Source: Algoriphagus formosus (GTDB taxonomy: Bacteria; Bacteroidota; Bacteroidia; Cytophagales; Cyclobacteriaceae). Taken from it: a stretch of DNA of 64,000 nt. Position 1 is the first letter of the stretch. The number at the start of each line of letters is the position of its first letter. The notes below the pieces were generated by a model. It was not told the DNA's origin and searched no databases. It saw nothing but the letters and a program-made list of their open reading frames with translations. Made by a program: the position numbers and the translations under genes. This document shows, in pieces, positions 27,657-36,785 of this stretch. The stretch covers positions 1,455,267-1,519,266 of the forward strand of contig NZ_NIUC01000002.1 in the NCBI RefSeq assembly GCF_002807035.1. Direction: 5' to 3'.

Positions 27657-28762
27657 TTCCTGATAATTCTATCAAATATCCCCACTCCCGTCTCCATCAA
27701 TTCATCCGGGAAGTCATAAGTCGGTTCATGGAGTTGGGGAGAATTCTCTCCTGCCCCCAGTCCAAATAAATAAGCGGGACAGCTTTGGCTGAAAAGCCCA
27801 AAATCCTCTGACCAACGGAAGGGATCGGCTTTTTCTAAAACTTCCAAATCTAAGCTTTCAAAGGCTTGTTCAGCTAATTTTGCTGCTGCAGGATCATTCT
27901 TCGATACTGCAAAGCTTTCCTGGAATTGGATGTTAATGTCCAGGTTTTCAGCTTTTGCCAGCTGTTTTGCTTTTTTCTCTACCTCTTCGATGAGCTGTTC
28001 CAGGTTTTCTTGATCAAAAGCCCGAAGTGTTAAGCTTAGACTTCCGATACCTGCACTAGTGCCAAAGGCCAAGCTGCCGATCTGAACATGGATGACTGTA
28101 GCCAAACAATATCCCGGTATACTTTTCCGTATTTCAGGAAGTGCTAAGATCATTTGAGAGATTGCCGCAGCAGGATTCCGTCCGTCCTCCGGATGGGCTG
28201 CATGAGAGGTTTTTCCTATAAATTGGAGGGTCATCCCCGTACTTCCTGCTGCAAAGGTTCCTTTACGGGTAATGACCTGATGCATAGGAAAGCCTGGTAG
28301 ATTATGCAGGGCAAAAGCAAAATCAGGTCGAATTTTATCAAATTTGGGATCTTCCAAAACGCGTTTTGCTCCCTGCCCGGTCTCTTCAGCAGGCTGAAAT
28401 AACAGTACTACCTCACCTGAATCGGGCCGCTGCTGAGACAGTTTTTCACCCAATCCGCAAAGAATAGCCATATGCCCATCATGTCCACAGAGATGCGCCT
28501 TGCCGGAAATCGTACTTCGGTAGCTGGGATCACCTTTTTCCTCTATGGGTAGGGCGTCCAGTTCACTACGAAAGAGCAAACGCTTTCCAGGATTTTCCCC
28601 TTTGAAAATGAAAGCTAAGCCTGTTCCACCCAAGTTTTTTATCACCTCATCCGCTTGTAATGGCTTAAAGAATTCCAGAATCTGCTGCGCCGTCTCGGTT
28701 TCTTCTCCGGCAATTTCTGGATGTTGATGAAGGCTATGTCGAAGATGGATGAGTGGGTTCAT
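27635..28762 (-). CDS. M20-family metal-dependent amidohydrolase
   Basis: 375 residues. The metal ligands of the M20D group (amino-acid amidohydrolases, IAA-conjugate and hippurate hydrolases) are visible: CGHDGHMA, QPAEETGQGAK, ALHNLPGFP and the dimer-domain TSHAAHPEDGRNP. It should cleave N-acyl amino acids or related amides in the cytoplasm; no signal peptide is seen. The start MNPLIHLRHSLHQHPEIAGEE is the standard family N-terminus. It stands alone. Confidence 0.88.
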   Translation of the reverse strand: MNPLIHLRHSLHQHPEIAGEETETAQQILEFFKPLQADEVIKNLGGTGLAFIFKGENPGKRLLFRSELDALPIEEKGDPSYRSTISGKAHLCGHDGHMAILCGLGEKLSQQRPDSGEVVLLFQPAEETGQGAKRVLEDPKFDKIRPDFAFALHNLPGFPMHQVITRKGTFAAGSTGMTLQFIGKTSHAAHPEDGRNPAAAISQMILALPEIRKSIPGYCLATVIHVQIGSLAFGTSAGIGSLSLTLRAFDQENLEQLIEEVEKKAKQLAKAENLDINIQFQESFAVSKNDPAAAKLAEQAFESLDLEVLEKADPFRWSEDFGLFSQSCPAYLFGLGAGENSPQLHEPTYDFPDELMETGVGIFDRIIRNQSEGKS

Positions 28763-29318
28763 GCTGTTAATGTGGGGTTTCCTGAATTACTTTGCAAATC
28801 ATTTGATATAATAACTAGAGCTACCGAAGATTTGAAGAGATTGATCGCATTTTAGCCTTTAGTTTTTTCTTTTTTTCGCCAAATAGGGAAGGGGTTTATG
28901 AACACTTATTCCAAATTAGCCCACAGTGATTCATCACCGCTAATTTTCAGGATTTGTTGGCCACCATCAACCCATTCAAAATACTCTTTTCAGTCCCGTG
29001 GGGACATAGTATATTATTGCTTGTGGTTTTAATCTCTAGAATACTTTGCTTCTTCTAAACTTTGCGGGAGAGAAATTGCCAAGCCCCGCTTTCTTTTGAA
29101 AAACTTTGAGACTGCCGCGCTCCGTAAACTACGCTCGCAGTGATGCTTAGACTTTACCGCTTCTGAGCTTTGCGGGAGAAATAATCAAAGCATCAAATTT
29201 TTTCTGCCTGATTTTCAATTGGAATCATTTTTGCGCCAGCTTTTTTACTAGCAATTGGGAACTTACATTCCTTTCTTGTTATTTTCATCCAATCAATCAA
29301 CCTTTAACCACAACTTTT
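28763..29318. other. Gene-free stretch with repeat fragments
   Basis: 556 bp without a supportable ORF. It contains a GTCCCGTGGGGAC dyad at 28993-29005, followed by a T/A-rich tail. Two 20-bp direct repeats of the form CTTCTRARCTTTGCGGGAGA lie at 29052-29071 and 29160-29179. The last 60 bp are the leader of the small protein gene. The mix resembles dispersed intergenic repeats rather than a decayed gene. Confidence 0.5.
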
Positions 29319-29495
29319 ATGAGCGAATTACAACTGAAAGAACTCGAAGCGCAGATTGCCGAATTGAAAGGCAAGCTTACCGGAGACATGTTTCAAGACA
29401 TGGATGTACGTGATCAGATCCACAATCTCGAGATGAAACTCAAAGGCGTCAAGCCAATGGATTCCAGTATCGATTGTGTGGGTTGCGGAAGCTGA
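29319..29495 (+). CDS. 58-residue protein with C-terminal Cys motif
   Basis: An ATG at 29319 behind an A/C-rich leader opens a 58-codon frame ending at TGA 29495. The protein is a predicted amphipathic helix or coiled coil (LKELEAQIAELKGKL) followed by a second helix and a C-terminal IDCVGCGS. The CxxC at the very end could bind metal, form a disulfide or be modified. The frame lies just 6 bp before the pseudouridine synthase gene, so translational coupling is likely. I do not recognise the family. The regular heptads and the good leader argue that it is real. Confidence 0.65.
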   Translation: MSELQLKELEAQIAELKGKLTGDMFQDMDVRDQIHNLEMKLKGVKPMDSSIDCVGCGS

Positions 29496-29501
29496 TCAGT
29501 T

Positions 29502-30098
29502 TTGAATCGATACTTTATCATTTACAAGCCCTTTGGGGTTTTGAACCAATTTAGCGGAGAGGGGCAGACACTTGCCTCTCTTTTTCATTTCCCCAAAACA
29601 GTCTATCCAGTCGGTCGTCTCGATAAGGACAGCGAGGGTTTGCTCATCATCACGGATGATAAGCAGCTCAATCATCAATTGCTGAACCCCCGGTTTGCCC
29701 ATCAGCGAACATACCTGGCGCAGGTGGAGGGGATTCCCGATCAAGAGGCCATGCGTCAGCTGGAAAAAGGCGTAACGATCAATGTGGACGGAAAGCAGTA
29801 TGCAACCAAGCCTGCCATCGCTAAAATTCCCGAAGAAATCCCATCCCTACCAGATCGGAATCCTCCGATCCGCTATCGCAAAAACGTGCCCGATACTTGG
29901 ATAGCCTTGACCTTGATCGAAGGAAAAAATCGGCAGGTGCGAAAGATGACAGCCGCAGTGGGTTTTCCTACCTTGAGACTAGTTCGCTGGTCCGTGGAGA
30001 AGTTGACGATTGAGGGTTTTCAGGTGGGTGAAGTCCGGGAAATGGGCAAAGAAGAAATTTACAAAGCCTTGGGATTGACTGGTTTTCGGAGGAAGTAA
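29502..30098 (+). CDS. Ribosomal large subunit pseudouridine synthase, RluE-like (RsuA family)
   Basis: 198 residues. RYFIIYKPFGVLNQF is the start of the RluE/RsuA catalytic domain. GRLDKDSEGLL carries the catalytic Asp41, and EGKNRQVRKMTAAVGFPTLRL the downstream conserved block. There is no N-terminal S4 domain, as in RluE, which modifies U2457 of 23S rRNA in E. coli. The start is TTG at 29502; there is no earlier in-frame start, and the first residues already belong to the conserved fold. Confidence 0.85.
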   Translation: MNRYFIIYKPFGVLNQFSGEGQTLASLFHFPKTVYPVGRLDKDSEGLLIITDDKQLNHQLLNPRFAHQRTYLAQVEGIPDQEAMRQLEKGVTINVDGKQYATKPAIAKIPEEIPSLPDRNPPIRYRKNVPDTWIALTLIEGKNRQVRKMTAAVGFPTLRLVRWSVEKLTIEGFQVGEVREMGKEEIYKALGLTGFRRK

Positions 30099-30417
30099 AG
30101 GTCTGAGTAAAGCTTGTTAGGACGCAGATGCGTTAGAGGTTTTTTTAGCTCAAAGCGGGGGGTTAGGGAGGAGTGATCCTTAATTCCTTTTTGTCCTGTT
30201 GTTCTGCTTCCGGAGAAGTAGAATAAAAAAAACACCCTGTATTCGGAAAAGCGGGGCAACCATCAAATAAAAATCCTTTGCGCCTTATCGAGATCTAATC
30301 CCTCTTAAAAATTCCTAAAAATCCCTTTGCTCCGCTGAGATTACCGCTTCAAAGAATTAAGATTGCGCTTGGGACAAATTATTCTATTTTTACACTTCTC
30401 ACAGAAAAATTAAGCAG
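30099..30417. other. Gene-free stretch upstream of moxR
   Basis: 319 bp. A short ACGCAGATGCGT dyad at 30122-30133 with T-run at 30140-30146 is a weak terminator candidate for the rluE-like gene. The remainder is A/T-rich toward the moxR start, with no clear promoter boxes and no ORF I would support. Confidence 0.4.
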
Positions 30418-31389
30418 ATGTATCAGGACAAAATCCAAGCTGTCACAGAGGAAGTTCGAAAGGTCGTCGTTGGTCAGGACAAAATGGTCAACCGATTGTT
30501 GATTGGGCTTTTTACCAATGGTCATATTTTGCTCGAAGGGGTGCCGGGATTGGCGAAAACTTTGACCGTCAACACCCTGGCCAAAGTACTTCATTTGGAC
30601 TTCAATCGGATTCAGTTTACGCCTGACCTTTTGCCTGCCGACCTGATCGGTACCATGATTTATAATCAGCAGAATGGGGATTTTGAAGTGAAAAAAGGAC
30701 CGATTTTCTCTAACCTGATCTTGGCCGATGAAGTCAACCGATCCCCGGCTAAGGTGCAGTCAGCTCTCTTGGAGGCTATGCAGGAAAAGCAGGTGACTAT
30801 CGGAGAAACTACCTTTCAGCTAGATCGTCCTTTCTTGGTTTTGGCTACGCAAAACCCGGTGGACCAAGAGGGGACCTACCCCTTGCCTGAAGCGCAGGTC
30901 GATCGATTTATGATGAAAGTCCATATCGACTATCCTTCCAAGGCAGATGAGATGGAAGTCATGCGTCGCATGGCGAATATGTCCTTTAGCTCCGAAGTCA
31001 ATGCGGTCCTTTCCAAAGAGGATATCTTCGGTATTCGGGATGAAATCAATGGAATCAAAATCGCGGAACCCCTTGAGCAATACATCATCGAATTGGTATT
31101 TGCAACCCGGTTCCCAGATCAGTACGGTCTGAAAAATGAAGCTAAGTACATTCAATTTGGTGTATCTCCACGTGCGAGTATCAATCTAAACCTGGCCTCC
31201 AAGGCTGTTGCCTACATGGATGGGCGGGATTATGTGCTTCCGGAGGACATCAAGGAAATCGCCGAGGATGTGCTGAATCACCGAATTATTCTCAATTATG
31301 AGGCAGAAGCGGATGGAATAGACACCCGTGACTTAGTGAAAATTCTACTAGAAAAGGTGCCGATTAATAAGTCGGTAACATTGAAATAA
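30418..31389 (+). CDS. MoxR-family AAA+ ATPase
   Basis: 323 residues. The Walker A variant GVPGLAKT is at 41-48, Walker B with sensor is LILADEVNRSPAKVQSALLE, and the MoxR-specific ATQNPVDQEGTYPLPEAQ is present, followed by the C-terminal lid. MoxR proteins act as chaperones, usually with a von Willebrand (VWA) or DUF58 partner that carries MIDAS motifs. No such partner follows here: the gene is closed by a terminator, so this is a stand-alone unit, which is less usual in Bacteroidota. Confidence 0.93.
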   Translation: MYQDKIQAVTEEVRKVVVGQDKMVNRLLIGLFTNGHILLEGVPGLAKTLTVNTLAKVLHLDFNRIQFTPDLLPADLIGTMIYNQQNGDFEVKKGPIFSNLILADEVNRSPAKVQSALLEAMQEKQVTIGETTFQLDRPFLVLATQNPVDQEGTYPLPEAQVDRFMMKVHIDYPSKADEMEVMRRMANMSFSSEVNAVLSKEDIFGIRDEINGIKIAEPLEQYIIELVFATRFPDQYGLKNEAKYIQFGVSPRASINLNLASKAVAYMDGRDYVLPEDIKEIAEDVLNHRIILNYEAEADGIDTRDLVKILLEKVPINKSVTLK

Positions 31390-31409
31390 CATGAAAACTT
31401 GATTTAAGT

Positions 31410-31437
31410 GGCTTTCTGAAAGGAAAGCCTTTTTTTA
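31410..31437 (+). terminator. Rho-independent terminator after moxR
   Basis: GGCTTTC (31410-31416) pairs with GAAAGCC (31423-31429), 6-nt loop, then seven T. Confidence 0.85.
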
Positions 31438-31570
31438 TGCTAAATCTGTTAATCCAATATTAAATTCTGAATTCATTTTTAAAAAAAGCATAATTCAAAT
31501 AATTCTATTGTGGTAGAAAATTGAATCAGTTTTGTACCGTCGAACAAACAAAAAATAAACGACGGTAACC

Positions 31571-32806
31571 ATGAAAAAAACAACCTTGCTTGTAAATCTA
31601 TTACTCGGGTCACTTTTAATTTTTTCTTCTTGTATCGAAGGGAATGAAAGGCCGACGATCGATCCAGGAAATCCTGGGTCTGATAATGTTTTGGTAGTTG
31701 AGTCCAACATTACGACAAATACTACATGGGAGACAGGAAAAACTTATGTGCTTTCCGGTAGAATATCTGTTACTGTTGGTAACACATTGACTATTCAGGA
31801 AGGTGTAATAGTAAAAGGTGAAGTAGGAACAGGACCAAACGCCTCAGCCTTAATCGTCGCTAGAGGAGCAACGATTAATGCAGTTGGCACAGCAACTAAT
31901 CCAATCATCTTCACCACGATTGCAGATGAAATTGCGCCCGGTCAAATAGCTTCGCCAAATTTGGATCCAGATCTAACAGGTTTGTGGGGAGGGCTTCTTA
32001 TTCTTGGTAACGCAAGAGGATCATTTGCTGGAGATATTACCGAGGTTCAGATTGAAGGAATTCCACCATCAGATACCAATGGATTGTATGGGGGAAATGA
32101 TGATACCGATAATTCAGGAGTTTTAAAATATGTCTCTATCCGTCACGGAGGTGCAAATATTGGTGAAGGTAACGAAATCAACGGCCTCACACTTGGTGGA
32201 GTTGGTTCTGAAACCGTCATCGAGAATGTGGAAGTTATCGGAAACCAAGATGATGGCATTGAGTGGTTTGGAGGAACAGTTTCAGTCAAAAATGCAATTG
32301 TTTGGAATGCTGGAGACGATGCCTTAGACACCGACCAAGCTTGGGCAGGTACCTTAGATAATTTTGTAGTAATTACCGGTGGAGAAACAGATCATGCATT
32401 AGAAATAGATGGCCCAGAGGGTTCTTACAATGCAGGACATACTTTTATTAATGGAACTGTCAAAGGAAATGACGTAGCCGAATTTGGTGACTTCCGGGAT
32501 GGTGCAAGAGGTACATTCGAAAACATTTATTTCTATAATTTCTCAAATCCTGAGGATACTAACGGTAGAGGCGACTTGTCTTTATCAGGAGATAAAACCA
32601 TTGCAAATTTTTCTGAAGGTCAATTAACCTTTTCAAATCTACAGGCTACGCTAGTTGAAGGAGTCACTTTAAGCCAAGTATTCAAAGGAGGAACTGATGC
32701 CTTTGCGACTGAGGTGGAACTAGGAGCTAATACGGTAGGTGCAGACCTTAGTGTGTTTAGCAATTGGTCTTGGGCAAATGAGGCAGGAGTTTTAACCATT
32801 CAATAA
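31571..32806 (+). CDS. Right-handed beta-helix lipoprotein (TonB-receptor partner)
   Basis: 411 residues. Lipobox with Cys21 (IFSSC), so anchored in a membrane, probably the outer one. The mature chain is rich in Gly, Asn, Thr and short hydrophobic strands with repeats such as LTIQEGVIVKGEV, VIENVEVIGNQDDGIEWFGG and VKNAIVWNAGDDALDTD, typical of parallel beta-helix proteins. Pectate-lyase-like catalytic residues are not evident. The TonB receptor gene follows after 63 bp, so this is likely a surface ligand-capturing partner, playing the part SusD plays elsewhere; that role is inference. Confidence 0.75.
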   Translation: MKKTTLLVNLLLGSLLIFSSCIEGNERPTIDPGNPGSDNVLVVESNITTNTTWETGKTYVLSGRISVTVGNTLTIQEGVIVKGEVGTGPNASALIVARGATINAVGTATNPIIFTTIADEIAPGQIASPNLDPDLTGLWGGLLILGNARGSFAGDITEVQIEGIPPSDTNGLYGGNDDTDNSGVLKYVSIRHGGANIGEGNEINGLTLGGVGSETVIENVEVIGNQDDGIEWFGGTVSVKNAIVWNAGDDALDTDQAWAGTLDNFVVITGGETDHALEIDGPEGSYNAGHTFINGTVKGNDVAEFGDFRDGARGTFENIYFYNFSNPEDTNGRGDLSLSGDKTIANFSEGQLTFSNLQATLVEGVTLSQVFKGGTDAFATEVELGANTVGADLSVFSNWSWANEAGVLTIQ

Positions 32807-32816
32807 GATTAAAAAA

Positions 32817-32850
32817 AGCGTGGCAGGGCTTGCAAGGTCTCTGCCGCGCT
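32817..32850 (+). terminator. Hairpin between lipoprotein and receptor genes
   Basis: AGCGTGGCAG (32817-32826) pairs with CTGCCGCGCT (32841-32850) with one G-T pair and a 14-nt loop. No T-tract follows (TCTCTATAAT), so it may be a partial terminator or an mRNA-stabilising hairpin that sets the lipoprotein:receptor ratio. Confidence 0.45.
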
Positions 32851-32869
32851 TCTCTATAATAATTGCTGT

Positions 32870-35773
32870 ATGAAAAAGAAAAATTTCAAATTGCTTGCTA
32901 AAAGCATCATTACACTAATCATCATTATCCTTACTCAGTTCTTAGTAGGGTATGTTTTTGCTCAATCAGGTACCATCCGCGGTACTATCTATGAAGAGTC
33001 TACAGGAGAACCGCTATTTGGGGTTTCAGTTTTAGTTAAAGAAACATCAACCGGAGCCGTTACGGATTTTGATGGAAAATTCGAAATTCAAGTTGCTCCC
33101 GGTACTTACAATCTTCAGATCTCATACATTTCTTATTCCACCATAGAATTGACTACTGTGGAAGTCAAGGCAGGTGAGGTTACGGTTTTAGACGATATCT
33201 TGATGGCAGAAGAAGCCTCTGAATTGGAGACTGTGACCATCGCAGCTTCTGCGATTCGTACGACAGAATCAGCCTTGATGTCTGTAAAGAGAAATGCTGC
33301 CAATCTGATGGATGGGATTTCCGCCAGTTCATTCCGTAAAATTGGAGATGGAGATGCAGCTTCCGCAGTGAAGCGGGTTACAGGTGTATCAATCGAAGGC
33401 GGAAAATATGTTTACGTCCGTGGATTGGGTGACCGATATACAAAAACCGTTTTGAATGGCGTAGATGTACCAGGTCTGGATCCAGATCGAAATACCATTC
33501 AGATGGATATTTTCCCAACCAATGTGATTGACAATATCATTGTTTCCAAGTCTTTCACAGCTGACCTTCCAGCTGATTTTACTGGTGGAGTGGTAGATAT
33601 CGAAACCAAAGACTTTCCTGAAGAAAAGGTTGCTAGAATCGGAATTTCTGGAGGCTACAATCCTTCCATGCATTTCAATAGTAACTATCTCAAGTATGAA
33701 GGTGGTAAAAGAGATTGGTTGGGATTCGATGACGGAACCCGTGCCATCCCTACAGGAGGTCGTACTGACATTCCTCAATATGGAGATGTGGTAGGTAATC
33801 CTAATTCCCCATTGGGTCAGGAGTATCAAAGCATTCTTGGAAACTTCAATAGTACCTTAGGCAGTTTCCGAACCAACAGTATGATGGACTTTGGTTTAAG
33901 CTTTTCTTTAGGGAATCAATTGGTCCGTCCTAGGGTAACATGGGGCTATAACTTGGCCTTGACTTACAAAAATGACACGGAGTTTTACCAAGATGCAGAG
34001 TTTAACTTATATGGCAAACCTCGTGATTCTTCTGAGCTGGAATTAGAAGCACTCGAAAAACAGCGTGGGGATTATGGTGTCAATAACGTACTAGTTGGTG
34101 GTTTGGCTGGAATTGCCTTGAAGACTGAAAAGTCGAAGTACAAATTGAACTTTATGCATCTTCAGAATGGTGAGTCCAAAGCGGGAGAGTTTGATTTCTT
34201 GAATACCAACTTGGGAGCCAATTTTGAAGCAAAACAGTACAATTTGGAGTACTCTGAAAGAAGTATGACAAGTGTCCTGCTGAATGGTTCACATTACCTA
34301 AATGGAAGAGAATGGGAGGTTAATTGGAAAATAGCACCTACTGTGTCTACGATTGAAGATCCAGATATTCGCTTTACTAGATTCAGATTGCCAAATAATA
34401 CGGTATCTACAGAGGTAGGCCTTCCTACCCGAATTTGGAGATCACTAGAAGAGTACAATCTTAATGGTAAATTAGATTTAACTCGTCAATTGAATCTCTT
34501 CCAGCGTGATTCTAAATTGAAGTTTGGAGGAAACTATGTAATCAAATACAGAGATTTCAACATCCAAAGTTTCCAGTTTGCTACAGGGAATACCATATTC
34601 ACAGGAGATCCTAATGAAATTCTTAATACTGAAAACCTATTTTCAGCTTCCAATAGAAATGGAGTTAGATACAATGCCGACTTTATCCCAATCAATCCAA
34701 ACGAGTATCAATCAATCTTAACTAATATCGGAGGATATGCATCCTTGGAGGCTAGCCCAACTGAAAGATTGAAGGCAATCGCGGGACTTCGTGTTGAGAA
34801 ATACAATCAATACTACACAGGTACAAACCAAACCGGAACAATTGTTTTTGACTTGGTTGAAATGCTTGATGACTTCGATTTCTTCCCTACGGTGAATTTG
34901 ATCTATAACCTGAAGGATAATCAAAATTTAAGATTTTCAGCATCTCGTACCATTGCTCGTCCTTCATTTAAAGAGTTGTCTTATGCAGAAATCTTGGATC
35001 CGATTACAGGTAGAACCTTTGTTGGAGGATTGTATCCAGAGACTACCAATGGTGGTGCCGATATCTTATGGGATGGAAATCTTACCCCAACCAGAATCAA
35101 CAACTTTGACCTTCGATGGGAAGCATTCCAGGAAAGAGGTCAAATGCTATCGGTAAGTGCATTCTATAAGAGTTTTGACAAACCGATCGAGATGGTTCAG
35201 TTCCTTTCTGATCCCGGAGCTTTCCAGCCTCGAAATGTAGGAAGAGGAACTGTGGCAGGTTTGGAACTAGAGTTTAGAAAAGAGCTTGGGTTTTTGGCTC
35301 CTGCATTTGAAAAATTCAGCTGGAATACCAATGTGACAATCACAGAATCTCAAATCAGGATGTCTGAATCTGAGTTCCTTTCCAGATCCTTGACTGCCCG
35401 TGAAGGAGAAGAGGTGAAAGATACTCGTGATATGGCAGGTCAAGCTCCTTACATTATCAATACAGGAATCAGCTACCAGGATTATAATTCTGGTTGGGAA
35501 GCAGGGATCTTCTACAACGTACAAGGCCCGACCTTGAACTTGGTAGGTTTTGGAAACCGTACAGATACCTATACTGTGCCATTCCATGCTTTGAATTTGA
35601 ACGTGAATAAGTCTTTTGGTGCTGATGAGCGTATCCAGACTAGCTTTGGAGTATCCAATATTTTGAATGACAAGAGACAACTCGTCTTCCGTTCTTTCCA
35701 AGCTCAGGATCAGTTCTTCACAAACTTGGCACCTGGTACGGAGATTAGCTTTAGCTTCTCCTACTCATTCTAA
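32870..35773 (+). CDS. TonB-dependent receptor with CarboxypepD_reg-like domain
   Basis: 967 residues. A signal peptide with a long basic start (MKKKNFKLLAKS) is followed by the carboxypeptidase-regulatory-like domain (about 33-120), the plug (SSFRKIGDGDAASAVKRV, YVYVRGLGDRY, ITVSKSF-like segment) and the barrel ending in FSFSYSF. It belongs to the non-SusC group of Bacteroidota receptors with KRV-x-GVSIEGGKYVYVRGLGDR-type plugs. Substrate unknown. It forms a unit with the beta-helix lipoprotein upstream and is closed by a strong terminator. Confidence 0.92.
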   Translation: MKKKNFKLLAKSIITLIIIILTQFLVGYVFAQSGTIRGTIYEESTGEPLFGVSVLVKETSTGAVTDFDGKFEIQVAPGTYNLQISYISYSTIELTTVEVKAGEVTVLDDILMAEEASELETVTIAASAIRTTESALMSVKRNAANLMDGISASSFRKIGDGDAASAVKRVTGVSIEGGKYVYVRGLGDRYTKTVLNGVDVPGLDPDRNTIQMDIFPTNVIDNIIVSKSFTADLPADFTGGVVDIETKDFPEEKVARIGISGGYNPSMHFNSNYLKYEGGKRDWLGFDDGTRAIPTGGRTDIPQYGDVVGNPNSPLGQEYQSILGNFNSTLGSFRTNSMMDFGLSFSLGNQLVRPRVTWGYNLALTYKNDTEFYQDAEFNLYGKPRDSSELELEALEKQRGDYGVNNVLVGGLAGIALKTEKSKYKLNFMHLQNGESKAGEFDFLNTNLGANFEAKQYNLEYSERSMTSVLLNGSHYLNGREWEVNWKIAPTVSTIEDPDIRFTRFRLPNNTVSTEVGLPTRIWRSLEEYNLNGKLDLTRQLNLFQRDSKLKFGGNYVIKYRDFNIQSFQFATGNTIFTGDPNEILNTENLFSASNRNGVRYNADFIPINPNEYQSILTNIGGYASLEASPTERLKAIAGLRVEKYNQYYTGTNQTGTIVFDLVEMLDDFDFFPTVNLIYNLKDNQNLRFSASRTIARPSFKELSYAEILDPITGRTFVGGLYPETTNGGADILWDGNLTPTRINNFDLRWEAFQERGQMLSVSAFYKSFDKPIEMVQFLSDPGAFQPRNVGRGTVAGLELEFRKELGFLAPAFEKFSWNTNVTITESQIRMSESEFLSRSLTAREGEEVKDTRDMAGQAPYIINTGISYQDYNSGWEAGIFYNVQGPTLNLVGFGNRTDTYTVPFHALNLNVNKSFGADERIQTSFGVSNILNDKRQLVFRSFQAQDQFFTNLAPGTEISFSFSYSF

Positions 35774-35793
35774 GATATATTTTGAATTTTGGG

Positions 35794-35825
35794 AGCCGGT
35801 TTGCATTTAGCAGACCGGCTTTTTT
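35794..35825 (+). terminator. Rho-independent terminator after the TonB receptor
   Basis: AGCCGGT (35794-35800) pairs with ACCGGCT (35814-35820); inner TGC/GCA extends the stem; six T follow. Confidence 0.85.
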
Positions 35826-35903
35826 ATTGCCTTTCCAAAAATGAAATAAGCAATGGGGAGTTTCTCTCAATTGCTTAACTTCGGATCAAAGCGCTAGTTA
35901 TTT

Positions 35904-36779
35904 ATGTCTCACCACCACCATCATCATTCGGCATCCAAGAATCTGGGATTGGCATTTTTTCTCAATTTGGCATTTACCATTCTTGAGTTGGTCGGAGGTT
36001 ATTGGGTCAATAGTGTGGCTATTATTTCAGATGCCATTCATGATTTGGGAGATAGTATTTCCTTAGGGTTTTCGTGGTTGATGGAGCGAAAAGCTAAGTC
36101 TGCTCCGAGCAAGCGCTTCTCTTTTGGTTACCGTCGTTTTTCTCTTTTGGGAGCTTTGATCAACAGTATCATTTTGATTCTGGGGTCTGTTTTTGTAATC
36201 AGTGAGGCCATAGATCGATTGATCTCACCCGAAATGCCTGATGCTAAAGGAATGCTAATATTTGCTGTATTTGGAGTAGCCGTCAATGGCTATGCAGCTT
36301 GGAAGCTCAGTGGAGGCAAGACGCTAAATGAAAAAGTTATTACCTGGCATTTGCTGGAAGATGTCCTTGGCTGGGTGGCAGTTTTGATTGCCTCTATTGC
36401 TATCTATTTTTGGGAAATTCCTCTTTTGGACCCCATTTTATCTTTGGCCATCACAGCCTTTATCCTATGGAATGTCATCAAGCGATTAAAGGAGACAATC
36501 CTTATTTTTCTACAAAGCCAACCTGCTGAAATTGATCGTAAAGAAGTTGAGAAGGAGCTATTGGAAATAGTGGGAATCTGCTCCGTGCATCATACACATA
36601 TTTGGTCTTTGGATGGAGAGCGACACGTGTTCAGTACCCATTTGAAATTAAAAAAGGAAACAGTACTCGAAGAGATCGCCACTATTAAACAGGAGGTAAA
36701 AAAGCGGCTTGAGAAGTTTCACTTTGAGCACATTACCCTAGAGACAGAATTAGAGGGAGATCCCTGTGAATTTGAATGA
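35904..36779 (+). CDS. Cation diffusion facilitator metal exporter
   Basis: 291 residues with six membrane helices and a C-terminal cytoplasmic domain (about 205-290, VHHTHIWSLDGERHVFSTHL). The transport site pairs are visible: SDAIHDLGDS in helix 2 and WHLLEDVLG in helix 5, the HxxxD arrangement of Zn/Co/Cd exporters. Residues 3-8 are six consecutive histidines, a native metal-binding tail. The gene exports a divalent metal from the cytoplasm in exchange for protons. The DinB gene follows after 6 bp. Confidence 0.92.
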   Translation: MSHHHHHHSASKNLGLAFFLNLAFTILELVGGYWVNSVAIISDAIHDLGDSISLGFSWLMERKAKSAPSKRFSFGYRRFSLLGALINSIILILGSVFVISEAIDRLISPEMPDAKGMLIFAVFGVAVNGYAAWKLSGGKTLNEKVITWHLLEDVLGWVAVLIASIAIYFWEIPLLDPILSLAITAFILWNVIKRLKETILIFLQSQPAEIDRKEVEKELLEIVGICSVHHTHIWSLDGERHVFSTHLKLKKETVLEEIATIKQEVKKRLEKFHFEHITLETELEGDPCEFE

Positions 36780-36785
36780 ATCAAA

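Noticed and set aside
35910..35927. Six-His run as vector or cloning contamination
   Set aside because: It is in frame within a normal chromosomal CDF gene with natural flanks and no vector sequence.
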